From contig CADECX010000020.1 of NCBI GenBank assembly GCA_902825865.1, positions 1 to 34,103 of the forward strand: 34,103 bases of DNA, given 5' to 3'. This DNA comes from an uncultured Alphaproteobacteria bacterium. Its GTDB lineage: Bacteria > Pseudomonadota > Alphaproteobacteria > Micropepsales > Micropepsaceae. The notes beneath the pieces are model-generated. The model searched no databases. It saw only the letters and a list, made by a program, of their open reading frames with translations, and had not been told where the DNA came from. Positions 17,428 to 25,203 of the stretch are shown here, piece after piece. Position 1 is the stretch's first letter; each line of letters opens with the position of its first letter. The position numbers and the translations under genes are program-made.

Positions 17428-17745
17428 ATGGGATTCATGGCCCATTGGTATGCGACCTTGACCCAGCATCCCTACGACACGCTGTGGGGTGCGTTCGGCT
17501 TTCTGGGCCAGGCGGTGTTCGGCGTGCGCTTTCTGATCCAGTGGCTGAAAAGCGAACAGGTCGGCCATAGCGTCGTGCCGGTCGCCTTTTGGTATTGCAG
17601 CCTGGTGGGCGGGATCATCAGCTTCCTCTATGCCATCCACATGCAGGCTTGGCCGCTGGTGATGGGCCAGACCTTGCCGCTGCCGATTTATGTGCGCAAC
17701 ATCTGGATGATCTATCGCGACCGCCGCGCGGCGGCGGTCAAGTAA
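17428..17745 (+). CDS. LAB_N (lipid-A-disaccharide synthase N-terminal-like) membrane protein
   Basis: A 105-residue membrane protein with about three helices and the LAB_N signature: G-F-L-G-Q-A-V-F-G-V-R-F-L-I-Q-W near residue 25, then S-V-V-P-V-A-F-W-Y and Y-V-R-N-I-W-M-I-Y. The domain is found next to polyprenyl-sugar and lipid A genes and may act as a small transporter-like or accessory subunit; its role is inferred. GGGAGC lies six bases before the ATG. It follows the GT2 gene with a one-base gap, and together with GT39 forms a recurring three-gene set. Confidence 0.88.
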   Translation: MGFMAHWYATLTQHPYDTLWGAFGFLGQAVFGVRFLIQWLKSEQVGHSVVPVAFWYCSLVGGIISFLYAIHMQAWPLVMGQTLPLPIYVRNIWMIYRDRRAAAVK

Positions 17746-17759
17746 AGGGAGATGCCAGA

Positions 17760-18182
17760 ATGATGCGCGCCTTTCCCCTGATTTTGATCGCGGTCATTGC
17801 CTACAACGTCCTGGTGTTCGGCGGCGCCACCACCGGCCATGATATGGCGGGGCTGCTGGGCCAGAATTTTCCGCTGACAGTGATGTCCGGCGATGTTTGG
17901 AGGATATCCCTGGGCGACGGACTGGTGGCGCTGGCGCTGGTCCTGTTGTTCATCGAAACCGTCAAGGCGGCCCGCACCAGCCAGCGCGAGATGCTCAATC
18001 ACGGCCTGTCGCTTGTGACCTTCATCGCCGCGCTGGTGGAATTCATCACCTTGAAGGGCTTCGGCACCTCGGTCTTTTTCCTGATCGCCGCCATGTGCCT
18101 GTTCGATGTGGTGGCGGGATATAGCATCGCCATCGTCGCCGCCAAGCGCGACTTGGCCATGGCCCCGACGGACAACAGCTAG
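17760..18182 (+). CDS. Integral membrane protein, unknown function
   Basis: A 140-residue protein with about four hydrophobic segments (roughly residues 5-22, 45-65, 78-98, 102-125). It follows the LAB_N gene by 14 bases with an AAAGGGA ribosome site. It is co-transcribed with the GT2 and LAB_N genes but not clearly part of their pathway; I do not recognise the family. Two ATGs in a row occur (17760 and 17763) and either could start it. Confidence 0.75.
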   Translation: MMRAFPLILIAVIAYNVLVFGGATTGHDMAGLLGQNFPLTVMSGDVWRISLGDGLVALALVLLFIETVKAARTSQREMLNHGLSLVTFIAALVEFITLKGFGTSVFFLIAAMCLFDVVAGYSIAIVAAKRDLAMAPTDNS

Positions 18183-18266
18183 GCGGCAAAAAGGCTATTT
18201 TCTAAAAGGACTTGGGCGGGCCTTGCGGCGCTGGCCGGGGGCGTGTATTTCCCCCTTCCCTAGCGT

Positions 18267-18356
18267 GGACAGGTGGCCGAGTGGTTGAAGGCGCACGCCT
18301 GGAAAGTGTGTAACGGTGAAAGCCGTTCGAGGGTTCGAATCCCTCCCTGTCCGCCA
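18267..18356 (+). tRNA. tRNA-Ser (anticodon GGA)
   Basis: The acceptor stem GGACAGG pairs with CCTGTCC; the anticodon stem CACGC/GTGTG holds loop CTGGAAA with GGA at 18301-18303; there is a long variable arm and a GAGGG-TTCGAAT-CCCTC T arm; discriminator G and an encoded CCA end the gene. It reads UCC/UCU serine codons. The 3' end is the apparent attachment site of the integrase island that follows. Confidence 0.96.
18328..18356 (+). other. Putative attL (3' end of tRNA-Ser)
   Basis: The T arm plus acceptor 3' strand of the tRNA is directly followed, 149 bases on, by an integrase in the same orientation. A degenerate copy of the same segment is at 28163-28188. Confidence 0.55.
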
Positions 18357-18504
18357 AGTCTCTTTCATAGTCGTTCGCCGTTGATCGCCAGAGTTCGCGA
18401 GAACTGCTTATTTACAAGCCAATTATTAACATTCTCACCGCTGCTGACCGTAGCAGTTCGCACAAATTCGCGCTATTATTGTGGACTCAATTGTGGATTT
18501 ATAA

Positions 18505-19755
18505 ATGGCCAGACCCGCCAACAAACTGACAGCGCTAAAAGTCCAGAAGGCGAAAACGCCCGGAATGTACGCAGACGGTCAGGGCCTCTATTTGCGGGTT
18601 ACAAAAAGCGGAACCCAAAACTGGGTTTGGCGATACATGCTGGCTGGTCAGGCTCACTGGATGGGGCTTGGCCCAGTTTCGCTTTTCAGTCTCCAAGAGG
18701 CTCGCGCGAAAGCGCAGGACGCACGGTTGCTTCATTACCAGGGCATTGATCCAATCGGTGCGCGGCGGACGGCACGGCAGCGCGCGCGGCTGGACGCAGC
18801 GAAGGCAATTACATTCCGGGCTTGCGCGGCGGCGTATATCGCGGCGCATGAGCCCGCTTGGCGCAATGCAAAGCACAAGGCCCAATGGAAATCGACATTG
18901 GCGACCTATGCCGAGCCGGTGTTAGGCGCGTTGTCGGTTCAGGACGTTGATACTCCGTTGGTGGTGCGGGTCCTACAGCCGTTGTGGCACACCAAGCCTG
19001 AAACGGGCGCGCGGTTGCGCCAACGCATTGAGGCGATTCTGGATTGGGGACGCACTCAGGGCTACAGGCAGGGGGAAAATCCTGCTCGCTGGCAAGGCCA
19101 TCTTGAGAACGCTCTACCGGCTCGGAAGCAGATAAAAAAAGTGAAGCACCACGCCGCCCTGCCCTTTGGAGAAATAGGGGCCTTCATGACCGCGCTGAGG
19201 CATCAAGACGGGATCGCCGCGCGGGCACTGGAATTTGCCATCCTCACCGCTACCAGGACCGGAGAGGTTCTGGGGGCGTGCTGGAAAGAAATAGACTTCA
19301 CCACCGCGATATGGACGATTCCGGGTGAACGCATGAAGGGGGGCCGGGAACACCGCGTCCCCCTTTGTCGCCGCACCCTCGACATTCTCACCGCGATCAA
19401 GCCCAAGTCAGAATTGGCGGCGACATCTGATGCGCCCATCTTCCACGGAATGAAAATAGGCAAACCACTATCCAACATGGCGCTCTTGATGGTCCTGCGC
19501 CGGATGGGCCGGGATGACGTTACAGCGCATGGCTTCCGGTCCACATTCCGCGACTTTGTTTCCGAACGCACGACGTTTCCGCCGGAAGTAGCGGAAATGG
19601 CCCTGGCGCATGCAGTTGGCAATAAGGTCGAAGCCGCCTACCGGCGCGGCGACCTTTTTGAAAAGCGCAGTAGGTTGATGATCACTTGGGCGGACTACTG
19701 CACATCACCGGCCCAAACTCCCAGGGTTACGCCGCTTCGTCGGCCCGCACAGTGA
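18505..19755 (+). CDS. P4-type tyrosine integrase
   Basis: A 416-residue site-specific recombinase. The N-terminal DUF4102-like arm-binding region (about 1-95) has Y-A-D-G-Q-G-L-Y-L-R-V; a core-binding helical domain spans about 105-195; the catalytic domain follows with R251 (T-A-T-R-T-G-E), H342 and R345 (H-G-F-R), H369 (L-A-H-A) and nucleophile Y379. All expected catalytic residues are present, so the enzyme looks functional. It should integrate the element at the adjacent tRNA-Ser 3' end and, with an excisionase, excise it. The ATG at 18505 lies after an AT-rich leader containing a small inverted repeat (AGTTC-GCGA-GAACT, around 18384), a possible self-regulatory site. The AlpA-like gene at 20184 could be its excisionase. 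Confidence 0.95.
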   Translation: MARPANKLTALKVQKAKTPGMYADGQGLYLRVTKSGTQNWVWRYMLAGQAHWMGLGPVSLFSLQEARAKAQDARLLHYQGIDPIGARRTARQRARLDAAKAITFRACAAAYIAAHEPAWRNAKHKAQWKSTLATYAEPVLGALSVQDVDTPLVVRVLQPLWHTKPETGARLRQRIEAILDWGRTQGYRQGENPARWQGHLENALPARKQIKKVKHHAALPFGEIGAFMTALRHQDGIAARALEFAILTATRTGEVLGACWKEIDFTTAIWTIPGERMKGGREHRVPLCRRTLDILTAIKPKSELAATSDAPIFHGMKIGKPLSNMALLMVLRRMGRDDVTAHGFRSTFRDFVSERTTFPPEVAEMALAHAVGNKVEAAYRRGDLFEKRSRLMITWADYCTSPAQTPRVTPLRRPAQ

Positions 19756-19781
19756 CGCATGCCGCGTGCCGCCAAATATCT

Positions 19782-20093
19782 AACTGGAAGTTAGCGGGGG
19801 AACTAACGGCGCTAGCGTCACCATAGGGGGCGGGGGGGGTGTTTCCATTCCGCCATCCCCGAAATCCATTTGCCTATCGAGTCGGAGCCGGAAATTGCAT
19901 GTTGCCACTACAACGTCACCGCTCCCCATTCCTGCGCTGAGGTTCCGGCAATACCGCCTCGCAATATGGCGTCGCAAATTCCCATCGGAATGTGCAGGTA
20001 TCAAAAACCAAACTGACTGTAGCAACGGCGCAACAACTGACCGTAAGTTGCGAACTGACGGCGTATTCTTGTGAACTAACGGCGTAAGTTGCC
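19782..20093 (+). repeat. Iteron-like repeats downstream of the integrase
   Basis: This non-coding stretch holds recurring units of the form AACTgACgGcGTAagttg. Four are closely spaced, starting at 20011, 20035, 20053 and 20074 (intervals 24, 18 and 21 bases). Two related units start at 19782 and 19801. They directly precede the AlpA-like and replication-type genes. They could be iterons of a replication origin, or operators or excisionase sites of the island. No convincing gene is seen between 19756 and 20130. Confidence 0.6.
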
Positions 20094-20183
20094 AACATGG
20101 CATGGGATTTGTGTGCTCATTAGGGAGCGCCCATGGAAGTCCCTGGGTGCGCGCTGGCCGCCACTGACCAGCGGAATCACCCC

Positions 20184-20390
20184 ATGACAAGAATTGCAGT
20201 CAGTGTCGCCGAGGCCGCCACCATTTCCGGCCTTGGCAAAACGAGCATCTACAAGCTGATCGCCAACGGCAAACTCTCACCGAGAAAGTTGGGCAAGCGA
20301 ACGCTTGTTTTGATGGAAGACCTGGACACCGCGATAAGGACTTTGCCAACCGGCAAACAACCGCGCCGGGTCGAAAGAGGTGCATCATGA
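20184..20390 (+). CDS. AlpA/MerR-like helix-turn-helix protein (excisionase-type)
   Basis: A 68-residue DNA-binding protein. V-S-V-A-E-A-A-T-I-S-G-L-G-K-T-S-I-Y-K-L-I forms a winged helix-turn-helix of the excisionase (Xis/AlpA) type, followed by G-K-L-S-P-R-K-L-G-K-R-T-L-V and an L-D-T-A-I end helix. In integrated elements such proteins regulate or direct excision by the neighbouring integrase. An upstream ATG at 20133 in the same frame has a better ribosome site (AGGGAG) and would add 17 residues; the shorter start fits the family. Its last bases overlap the next gene (ATGA), so the two are translated together. Confidence 0.82.
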   Translation: MTRIAVSVAEAATISGLGKTSIYKLIANGKLSPRKLGKRTLVLMEDLDTAIRTLPTGKQPRRVERGAS

Positions 20391-21178
20391 CTGCGCCCCG
20401 ATCGCCTGACGCCAAGTCACCGAAGCCAATGAGCAGCCCTAACAAGGTGAGCAAGACCCAGTTCGCCGCGATACCCGTTAGAGCGCTCAGCGATACAAGG
20501 CTTTCCGCTATCCATTTCCGCGCCCTGGGCGTCGTCGCCTACCATGATCGGTTCAGTGGCCCTAGGAGCGCAGGGCAGGGCTGTTGGGCGGGCCTTCGAA
20601 CAATGGCCAGGGAGATGGGCGTCCATCACACGAATGCGTCCACGGCGCTCACAGACCTTGTGGGTTGGGAATATTTCGACGCCAAACCGCATCCAATGAA
20701 TCGTCGGACAAAGGTCTATCGCGTGATCTATGACGATCTCGACATTCACACCACCGCCGATGACGGGAACAGTTTGCCCGGTGGCAAACCATCCGAGACG
20801 AATGGCCTGGCGGCGAATTTTTCCGTTGGAGAGCAGGCGGTTTCAACAGTTTGCCCGCCCGCTGAAAAAGGGCTGGAATGTCAAGGAAATGGTCCTGTCG
20901 AATATATTCCGCGTAAGCGGGAAGAAATTCTGCAGAAGCAGGAAATAGATTCAGTAGAAGCTGCACCGATTCCTGGTATCGGTGCGCCTGTTCCCGGAAA
21001 GCACCATTCCAACACCGGCGGCACACTGGCTCTCATAGAACGGGGACTGAGAAGCGGCTCCGAGCTTGATGCCGACACCGAGGAGATGTTGCGGGATATC
21101 GTGGCCAACGGGGACTATGGCGATCCCAACCGGCACCGGGCGGAGCGCATACTGGAAACATGGGGGCGACCGGAATGA
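20387..21178 (+). CDS. Winged-helix replication-type protein of the island
   Basis: A 263-residue protein. The N-terminal half has I-P-V-R-A-L-S-D-T-R-L-S-A-I-H-F-R-A-L-G-V-V-A-Y-H-D, then T-M-A-R-E-M-G-V-H-H-T-N-A-S-T-A-L-T-D-L, a helix-turn-helix read of the kind found in phage and plasmid replication initiators. The rest is a low-complexity linker and a short helical C-terminus ending in R-I-L-E-T-W. It is coupled by a 4-base overlap to the AlpA-like gene and lies just after the iteron-like repeats, which is consistent with origin binding, but no replicase motif is visible. An auxiliary transcription factor is the alternative. Confidence 0.72.
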   Translation: MTAPRSPDAKSPKPMSSPNKVSKTQFAAIPVRALSDTRLSAIHFRALGVVAYHDRFSGPRSAGQGCWAGLRTMAREMGVHHTNASTALTDLVGWEYFDAKPHPMNRRTKVYRVIYDDLDIHTTADDGNSLPGGKPSETNGLAANFSVGEQAVSTVCPPAEKGLECQGNGPVEYIPRKREEILQKQEIDSVEAAPIPGIGAPVPGKHHSNTGGTLALIERGLRSGSELDADTEEMLRDIVANGDYGDPNRHRAERILETWGRPE

Positions 21179-21211
21179 TCGACGCCTCCAAACCCAGAAT
21201 GTCGTCTATCG

Positions 21212-21451
21212 TCAGTTCGCCCTATGGCTGCCGCCAGTGTGGTGGAAACCCGCGATTGCTTCCCCGACCAGCCGCCACCAGCGAAAGTCGGATATCTCAC
21301 CCCGTTCTATCGCCCGGTCTTCCCGCTCTTTGGCCACGGCGGCTCCCTTATGGCCATATCGGGCAACCAGTCGGCTGGCGGCGCGCCACACTTCCGCTTC
21401 GGCCATTGGCTCCGGCGGCAAATTGTAGAGTTCCCAGACATCCTGCTCCAT
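21212..21451 (-). CDS. Small acidic hypothetical protein (DUF6961-like), coupled to SRAP
   Basis: A 79-residue helical protein with V-W-R-A-A-S-R-L-V-A-R-Y-G and W-W-R-L-V-G-E-A-I. Its ATG overlaps the SRAP stop codon by one base (TGATG), strong evidence for a real, coupled gene. It resembles short DUF6961-type proteins of alphaproteobacterial accessory DNA; that label is from memory and tentative. Confidence 0.6.
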   Translation of the reverse strand: MEQDVWELYNLPPEPMAEAEVWRAASRLVARYGHKGAAVAKEREDRAIERGEISDFRWWRLVGEAIAGFHHTGGSHRAN

Positions 21452-22158
21452 CAGAGAAGCCCTTTCGGATCAATAACCGTCGGGTTGGCACGTTTCTGTG
21501 TCGCCGCCCTCTCCTCCTTGGTCATGGTCCAGCGCAAGCCTTCACGGGTCTTGCACGCCGCCTTGGCCGATACCGGATCGTTGATGCCTTCGCCCAACCA
21601 TGTCGCCCAATCATCCGGCGCAAGGAATGCGGGCATGCGGTCGGACACGGCATGCTCGGTGGTCAAGGTATGGATCAGCGCATTGGCGGGCACCGTTACC
21701 AGCACGCATGCGTAGAATGGCGAAGCCGACAGATCGGGCGGGGTGCAGCGGTCGAAGAGGAAGGCTGCGCCGGTCATATGGTCGGGGATCGGATCGATGG
21801 TCCATTGCTCGGTCTTACTGGGCGCTACCTGCTTGCCCTCATTGAAGGTGCGCATCAGCACTATGCCGCGCTGGCCTGACAGCAACGGGCGCTTAAAGGT
21901 CGGCAAGCTGTCCATGGTTTCGGAGCGCGCATGAATGGGCTGCGGGACTTTCCAGTTCTTTGGATGAGGAAATCCCCAGCGCATTTTGACGATCTTGCGG
22001 CGCTGTTCCTCAGCATCCCAGACGATTACGTTTAGAAGGTTCATCACCTTCAAGGTCACGGGCTCGTCATTGGCGCGTGATACGGGTTCGCCGGTGAGCG
22101 GCTGGGAAAAGGCGACAACTTCCGCCCATGACGCCATCGCCGTGAACTTCCCGCACAT
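21451..22158 (-). CDS. SRAP (SOS response-associated peptidase, HMCES/YedK-like) protein
   Basis: From the ATG at 22158 this is a 235-residue protein starting M-C-G-K-F-T. After Met removal, Cys2 can form the covalent link to abasic DNA sites that defines SRAP proteins. E80 in H-A-R-S-E-T and E107 in F-N-E-G correspond to conserved acidic positions; I recall the catalytic Asn of YedK-type proteins at the position occupied here by H76, and the catalytic His near S172 in S-D-R-M-P-A-F-L, so this copy varies from the classical site. The same frame stays open upstream to 22629, adding a Cys-rich region (see next entry). The ATG at 22158 is favoured because SRAP chemistry needs a free N-terminal Cys. 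A GAGGAGGT is seen upstream but about 16 bases away. Confidence 0.85.
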   Translation of the reverse strand: MCGKFTAMASWAEVVAFSQPLTGEPVSRANDEPVTLKVMNLLNVIVWDAEEQRRKIVKMRWGFPHPKNWKVPQPIHARSETMDSLPTFKRPLLSGQRGIVLMRTFNEGKQVAPSKTEQWTIDPIPDHMTGAAFLFDRCTPPDLSASPFYACVLVTVPANALIHTLTTEHAVSDRMPAFLAPDDWATWLGEGINDPVSAKAACKTREGLRWTMTKEERAATQKRANPTVIDPKGLL

Positions 22159-22524
22159 GCTTGCCGACCCTAGCGGACCTCCTCTGAACGAACCCAGCGC
22201 ATCGCTGGAACCGAACCGTGCCACATATTCTGCGAGCACCCTAGCGTCTCGTTCGTCCCAGCCTTCAAATCTGTTTTTCGGACCGGCCATATGAACTTCC
22301 CGGCCTGCGGGAAATGGCTCTATTCCGCATCCATCCATTGCGGATTTCTGAAATTCGCATCCTTTCTTGCCGCACACACCGCAACGGAAGTGCCGTCGCA
22401 TGGCAGCATAGACCCCGCTCAATCCCCAACGGATTCGCCAGGGTGCGAGGGGTATGGCGCGGGCATGATTGCAGAAAGGACTAAAGCAGCGAACCCAGAC
22501 CCAGGAATGCCGAACGTCCGGCAA
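22159..22524 (-). other. In-frame 5' extension of SRAP encoding a Cys-rich, zinc-finger-like segment
   Basis: This region is in the same frame as SRAP with no stop between them. It reads W-V-W-V-R-C, F-C-N-H-A-R-A-I-P-L-A-P-W-R-I-R-W-G, then R-C-G-V-C-G-K-K-G-C, a pattern I recognise from small proteins of alphaproteobacterial accessory DNA that probably bind zinc. The only near-start is a TTG at 22524; no ATG, GTG or TTG lies between it and the upstream stop at 22630. It may be a separate gene that has lost its own stop or start, or an N-terminal domain of a fused SRAP. Confidence 0.5.
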
Positions 22525-22573
22525 ATGCGCGGGATGCTCCCGCTTGCTCCAGATCGGAATGCGTTCTGAAGTG

Positions 22574-22618
22574 TTAATGATGCTGCGCGCGCTCCTTCCG
22601 CGTCTGGTCCGCAGCCAT
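22574..22618 (-). other. Possible 14-residue leader ORF with strong ribosome site
   Basis: An ATG at 22618 preceded by GAGGAG at seven bases reads M-A-A-D-Q-T-R-K-E-R-A-Q-H-H then stops, 50 bases upstream of the SRAP-region frame. It may be a leader peptide, or the true 5' end of the downstream frame separated by an indel. The remaining gap from 22619 to 22831 holds no other supported gene; a TATAAA at 22767-22772 could be part of a promoter for the HEPN gene. Confidence 0.3.
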
Positions 22619-22831
22619 GACTCAACTCCTCAACAGATATGAAAGCTGATTCTTCGTCAGAGAACAGCCGCTAGCATTCGTGTCGAAACCGCCCGTATCC
22701 CCTGCATCTTGGTACCAACGCCTCCTTTGGCGATGCGGGCCGCCGTCACCTGTCGAATTTTCTGTTATAAATGCTACGCCGTCGCCTAGCGGCAACAAAG
22801 CCATCCACTCCCACCTGCTGGACGTTAATCA

Positions 22832-23926
22832 ATGGATGAATGGATACCTATTGTCGTCCTGCCAAACGTTGATTTTCGCGGCACATTGGAATGCGAGTTC
22901 GCTGCAATTGTGTCATCCGACGATTTGAGAATTGACAAGCTCCGCAAGGACCATCCTCGGTTCGAAAAATTCCTCTCACGCTTCAGCGAGCAATTCGGCG
23001 AGCAAGTATGGCCTTCAATTATGATACTCAGCCACGATGCGCCAGACAGCTATCGTACAGCGGAAGCAATCACGGCGTTCCGAGACATACTGAGCGTTTC
23101 TGTCGTGGCCTTAGCGCGAAGCCGACGGTTGCGACACAAACAGCCAAACCCGTTTATTTTTTCGACGCCATTCCAACTTTATCCATGGATGATTGATGCC
23201 CAGTATGATGACGTTATTCTGATAAATCCTGCCCAGAAGCATTTCCATGATTTGGACCTATTCCATGGGCACACTTTTCCCGAACAATCCCAAATTTCTG
23301 TCTCGGACAGTGAATTGGACCACCCTGTTCGTACCGCGCTATTGGATCGTTGGAACATTCGATTTTCTGATGGAAGCATCGAGTGGAAGGAGAAGGCTCT
23401 TTTCAGATCGCTAAATATGGCAAATGAAGCAGCGGCCATTCACGCTCTCACGGCTTCAACGTTTTATGACGTCGGGCGGTCGCTGGCACTCTGGGTCAGT
23501 GCGTATGAAATTCTGGCCCATCCAGGTGGCCTAGGCCAATCCAACTTTTCGACCGTTACCACGCTGTTGGAATCCGTACACTGGCTCGACAACAAATTGT
23601 CCCAGGCGACGCATGAGATTCACGGAAATCCACCGCAGCAAAAGCAACTGGCGACTTGGATTTGTAAGCGACTTTACAACGCAAGAAACGATTTTTTGCA
23701 CGGGAATGACGTTGAGGGGCCAAGCCTTCTCCTAAACGGCAATGTGATAATCGACTACGCGCCTTGCGTCTTTCGGATGGCCCTAACAAGCTTTCTGGAC
23801 CTACAGTTCAAAGACCCGTCACCACCCATCGATGACGCGCAAGCATTCGGTGAACACATTGCGAAACATATGTCCTATTATCAATTTCAGAAATCATTCG
23901 AAGCTGCGTTGCTGACAGCAATCTAG
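22832..23926 (+). CDS. HEPN-domain (Apea-like) hypothetical protein
   Basis: A 364-residue protein from an AT-richer, island-type region. The N-terminal ~190 residues have no motif I recognise. The C-terminal part is helical and contains A-L-W-V-S-A-Y-E-I-L-A-H near residue 225 and L-Y-N-A-R-N-D-F-L-H-G-N, in which R285 and H290 form the R-X4-H motif of HEPN RNases. The pattern resembles Apea-like HEPN proteins, several of which act as RNases in phage defence or toxin systems; here that role is inference. No antitoxin-type partner is adjacent (the nearest regulator is the XRE gene 170 bases past its stop on the other strand). The ATG lacks a good ribosome site. Confidence 0.75.
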   Translation: MDEWIPIVVLPNVDFRGTLECEFAAIVSSDDLRIDKLRKDHPRFEKFLSRFSEQFGEQVWPSIMILSHDAPDSYRTAEAITAFRDILSVSVVALARSRRLRHKQPNPFIFSTPFQLYPWMIDAQYDDVILINPAQKHFHDLDLFHGHTFPEQSQISVSDSELDHPVRTALLDRWNIRFSDGSIEWKEKALFRSLNMANEAAAIHALTASTFYDVGRSLALWVSAYEILAHPGGLGQSNFSTVTTLLESVHWLDNKLSQATHEIHGNPPQQKQLATWICKRLYNARNDFLHGNDVEGPSLLLNGNVIIDYAPCVFRMALTSFLDLQFKDPSPPIDDAQAFGEHIAKHMSYYQFQKSFEAALLTAI

Positions 23927-24099
23927 GAACGCGTAGATCACGACAGGCATTAACGAGGCGAAGGTGTTTGTATGCGGGGAGTGCGGTGAACGTCACATAG
24001 TCCGATATCTATTGAGATACGGGCTGGAGTCAGAGATTATCAAAGAAAGTAGCTGCGCACGCTGGGATCGGCGGCTTGGGATTGGCCCCCAGCGCTTGG

Positions 24100-24336
24100 T
24101 TACAGACCTTTCCGTTTCAGCCTTCTTGGCGGCAGCCGCAATAGTTCAGCAGGCTCAGCCTCAAGCACCTTGGCGAGCTTTCCGATTATCTCCAAACCGG
24201 CATAGCTCACGCCAGTTTCGAGCTTGCTCAGATAGGTGCGGTTTACGCCTGAAGAATACGCCAGCGCCTCTTGGGACAGACCCTTGGCGTGCCGCAAGCG
24301 ACGGAGATTCCTGGCAAAAACTTCCCGCAAATCCAT
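24100..24336 (-). CDS. XRE-family helix-turn-helix regulator
   Basis: This 78-residue protein is almost entirely an XRE DNA-binding domain: R-L-R-H-A-K-G-L-S-Q-E-A-L-A, G-V-N-R-T-Y-L-S-K-L-E-T-G and L-A-K-V-L-E-A-E-P-A-E-L-L, then a basic tail. Such single-domain proteins act as dimeric repressors in islands, phages or restriction systems. The ATG at 24336 is the best start; a TTG four codons upstream is possible. It is divergent from the secreted protein gene at 24434 and may control the shared gap. Confidence 0.9.
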   Translation of the reverse strand: MDLREVFARNLRRLRHAKGLSQEALAYSSGVNRTYLSKLETGVSYAGLEIIGKLAKVLEAEPAELLRLPPRRLKRKGL

Positions 24337-24433
24337 ACGGGAAGCCAAGCGACTTGTTGCTTATTGACCAACCGCTTTAAAGCAACAAAATGTGCTATGA
24401 TCCTGCACGGGCATGTCAACGGGGACCCATGCG

Positions 24434-24793
24434 ATGCGCGCCGTTATTCTGGTGGTTGCGGCCTTATTTTGTATGCCCGAGCGAGCCATCGCTGAGGGTA
24501 TAATTTTGCGTGGGGCGGGGACGCGAACCTGTGCAGAATTTGCCCGGAACTACGCGGCAAACCCCAAGTATTTTGAAGACCTGTATTTCACCTGGGCGCA
24601 GGGATACATGTCCGCCGAGAACCAAATGTTTCATGAGATGGGATCGGAGAAATATAAGGATTTGGGCGGTGACGTAGACGTTCAAACGTTATCCATCAGA
24701 CTCTATTGCGATAGACATCCTCTCGCTCTTTATAAGCAAGCAGTAGATGATCTGTTTCTTAAGCTGCCGCTATTGGACAAGCGCGATCAATGA
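24434..24793 (+). CDS. Secreted hypothetical protein
   Basis: A 119-residue protein with a signal peptide (M-R-A-V-I-L-V-V-A-A-L then a cleavage region A-I-A-E near residue 22). The mature part has C-A-E-F-A near the start, F-T-W-A-Q-G-Y-M-S-A in the middle and a second Cys in L-Y-C-D-R, a Cys...W-x-Q-G arrangement found in small periplasmic proteins of proteobacteria. No function known. An in-frame ATG at 24413 is an alternative start, but the signal peptide fits 24434. Confidence 0.68.
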   Translation: MRAVILVVAALFCMPERAIAEGIILRGAGTRTCAEFARNYAANPKYFEDLYFTWAQGYMSAENQMFHEMGSEKYKDLGGDVDVQTLSIRLYCDRHPLALYKQAVDDLFLKLPLLDKRDQ

Positions 24794-24830
24794 AACCGGG
24801 CGCGGCGGCAATCACACCGAGGTTTTTGCT

Positions 24831-25067
24831 TTAATCGCGGGGATACGGCTCGCAGGCGATGCCGTCCCGATCACGGTCTAACCCGAGCCGATAACCGGGC
24901 TGCCCGGCATGAATGGGCGCAGCGCCAGCAAAGCGCGCAGCAGCGCAATTCGGGTAGTAGATAAAGTTCTTCAGGCCAGGAAATTCGTAATAGGCGGAGG
25001 TAACGCCTATGCCCACGCCGATGGCGAGCCCCACCGCCACCACTCGCCAATGCCTTTGCAGCCACAT
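24831..25067 (-). CDS. Excalibur-domain calcium-binding protein, membrane-anchored
   Basis: A 78-residue protein with an N-terminal hydrophobic helix (about residues 9-25) acting as signal or anchor and an Excalibur domain: N-C-A-A-A-R-F-A-G-A-A-P-I, G-Q-P-G-Y-R, L-D-R-D-R-D-G-I-A-C-E at the end. The Asp-X-Asp-X-Asp-Gly loop and the two Cys match the family, which binds calcium at the cell surface. The ATG at 25067 has only a weak G-rich sequence ahead of it. Confidence 0.83.
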   Translation of the reverse strand: MWLQRHWRVVAVGLAIGVGIGVTSAYYEFPGLKNFIYYPNCAAARFAGAAPIHAGQPGYRLGLDRDRDGIACEPYPRD

Positions 25068-25203
25068 TGCCGTTGCCCCCGGCTACCGCTATGGCCAGAA
25101 GCATATCTGACGGCGTTGGAATGGGAATGGCTGACTATTCGTCAGTAAGGCCGAGTCGCGCTATCATTGTGCCCACGGTCATCTAACGCCCATCCCATTG
25201 GCG

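Noticed and set aside
18357..18504. Possible small gene between tRNA-Ser and the integrase
   Set aside because: No frame with a ribosome site; it reads as an AT-rich promoter leader with short inverted repeats.
19780..20190. Minus-strand open frame in the repeat region after the integrase
   Set aside because: No motif, a poly-Pro run and overlap with the iteron-like repeats and the AlpA leader; it does not look like a protein.
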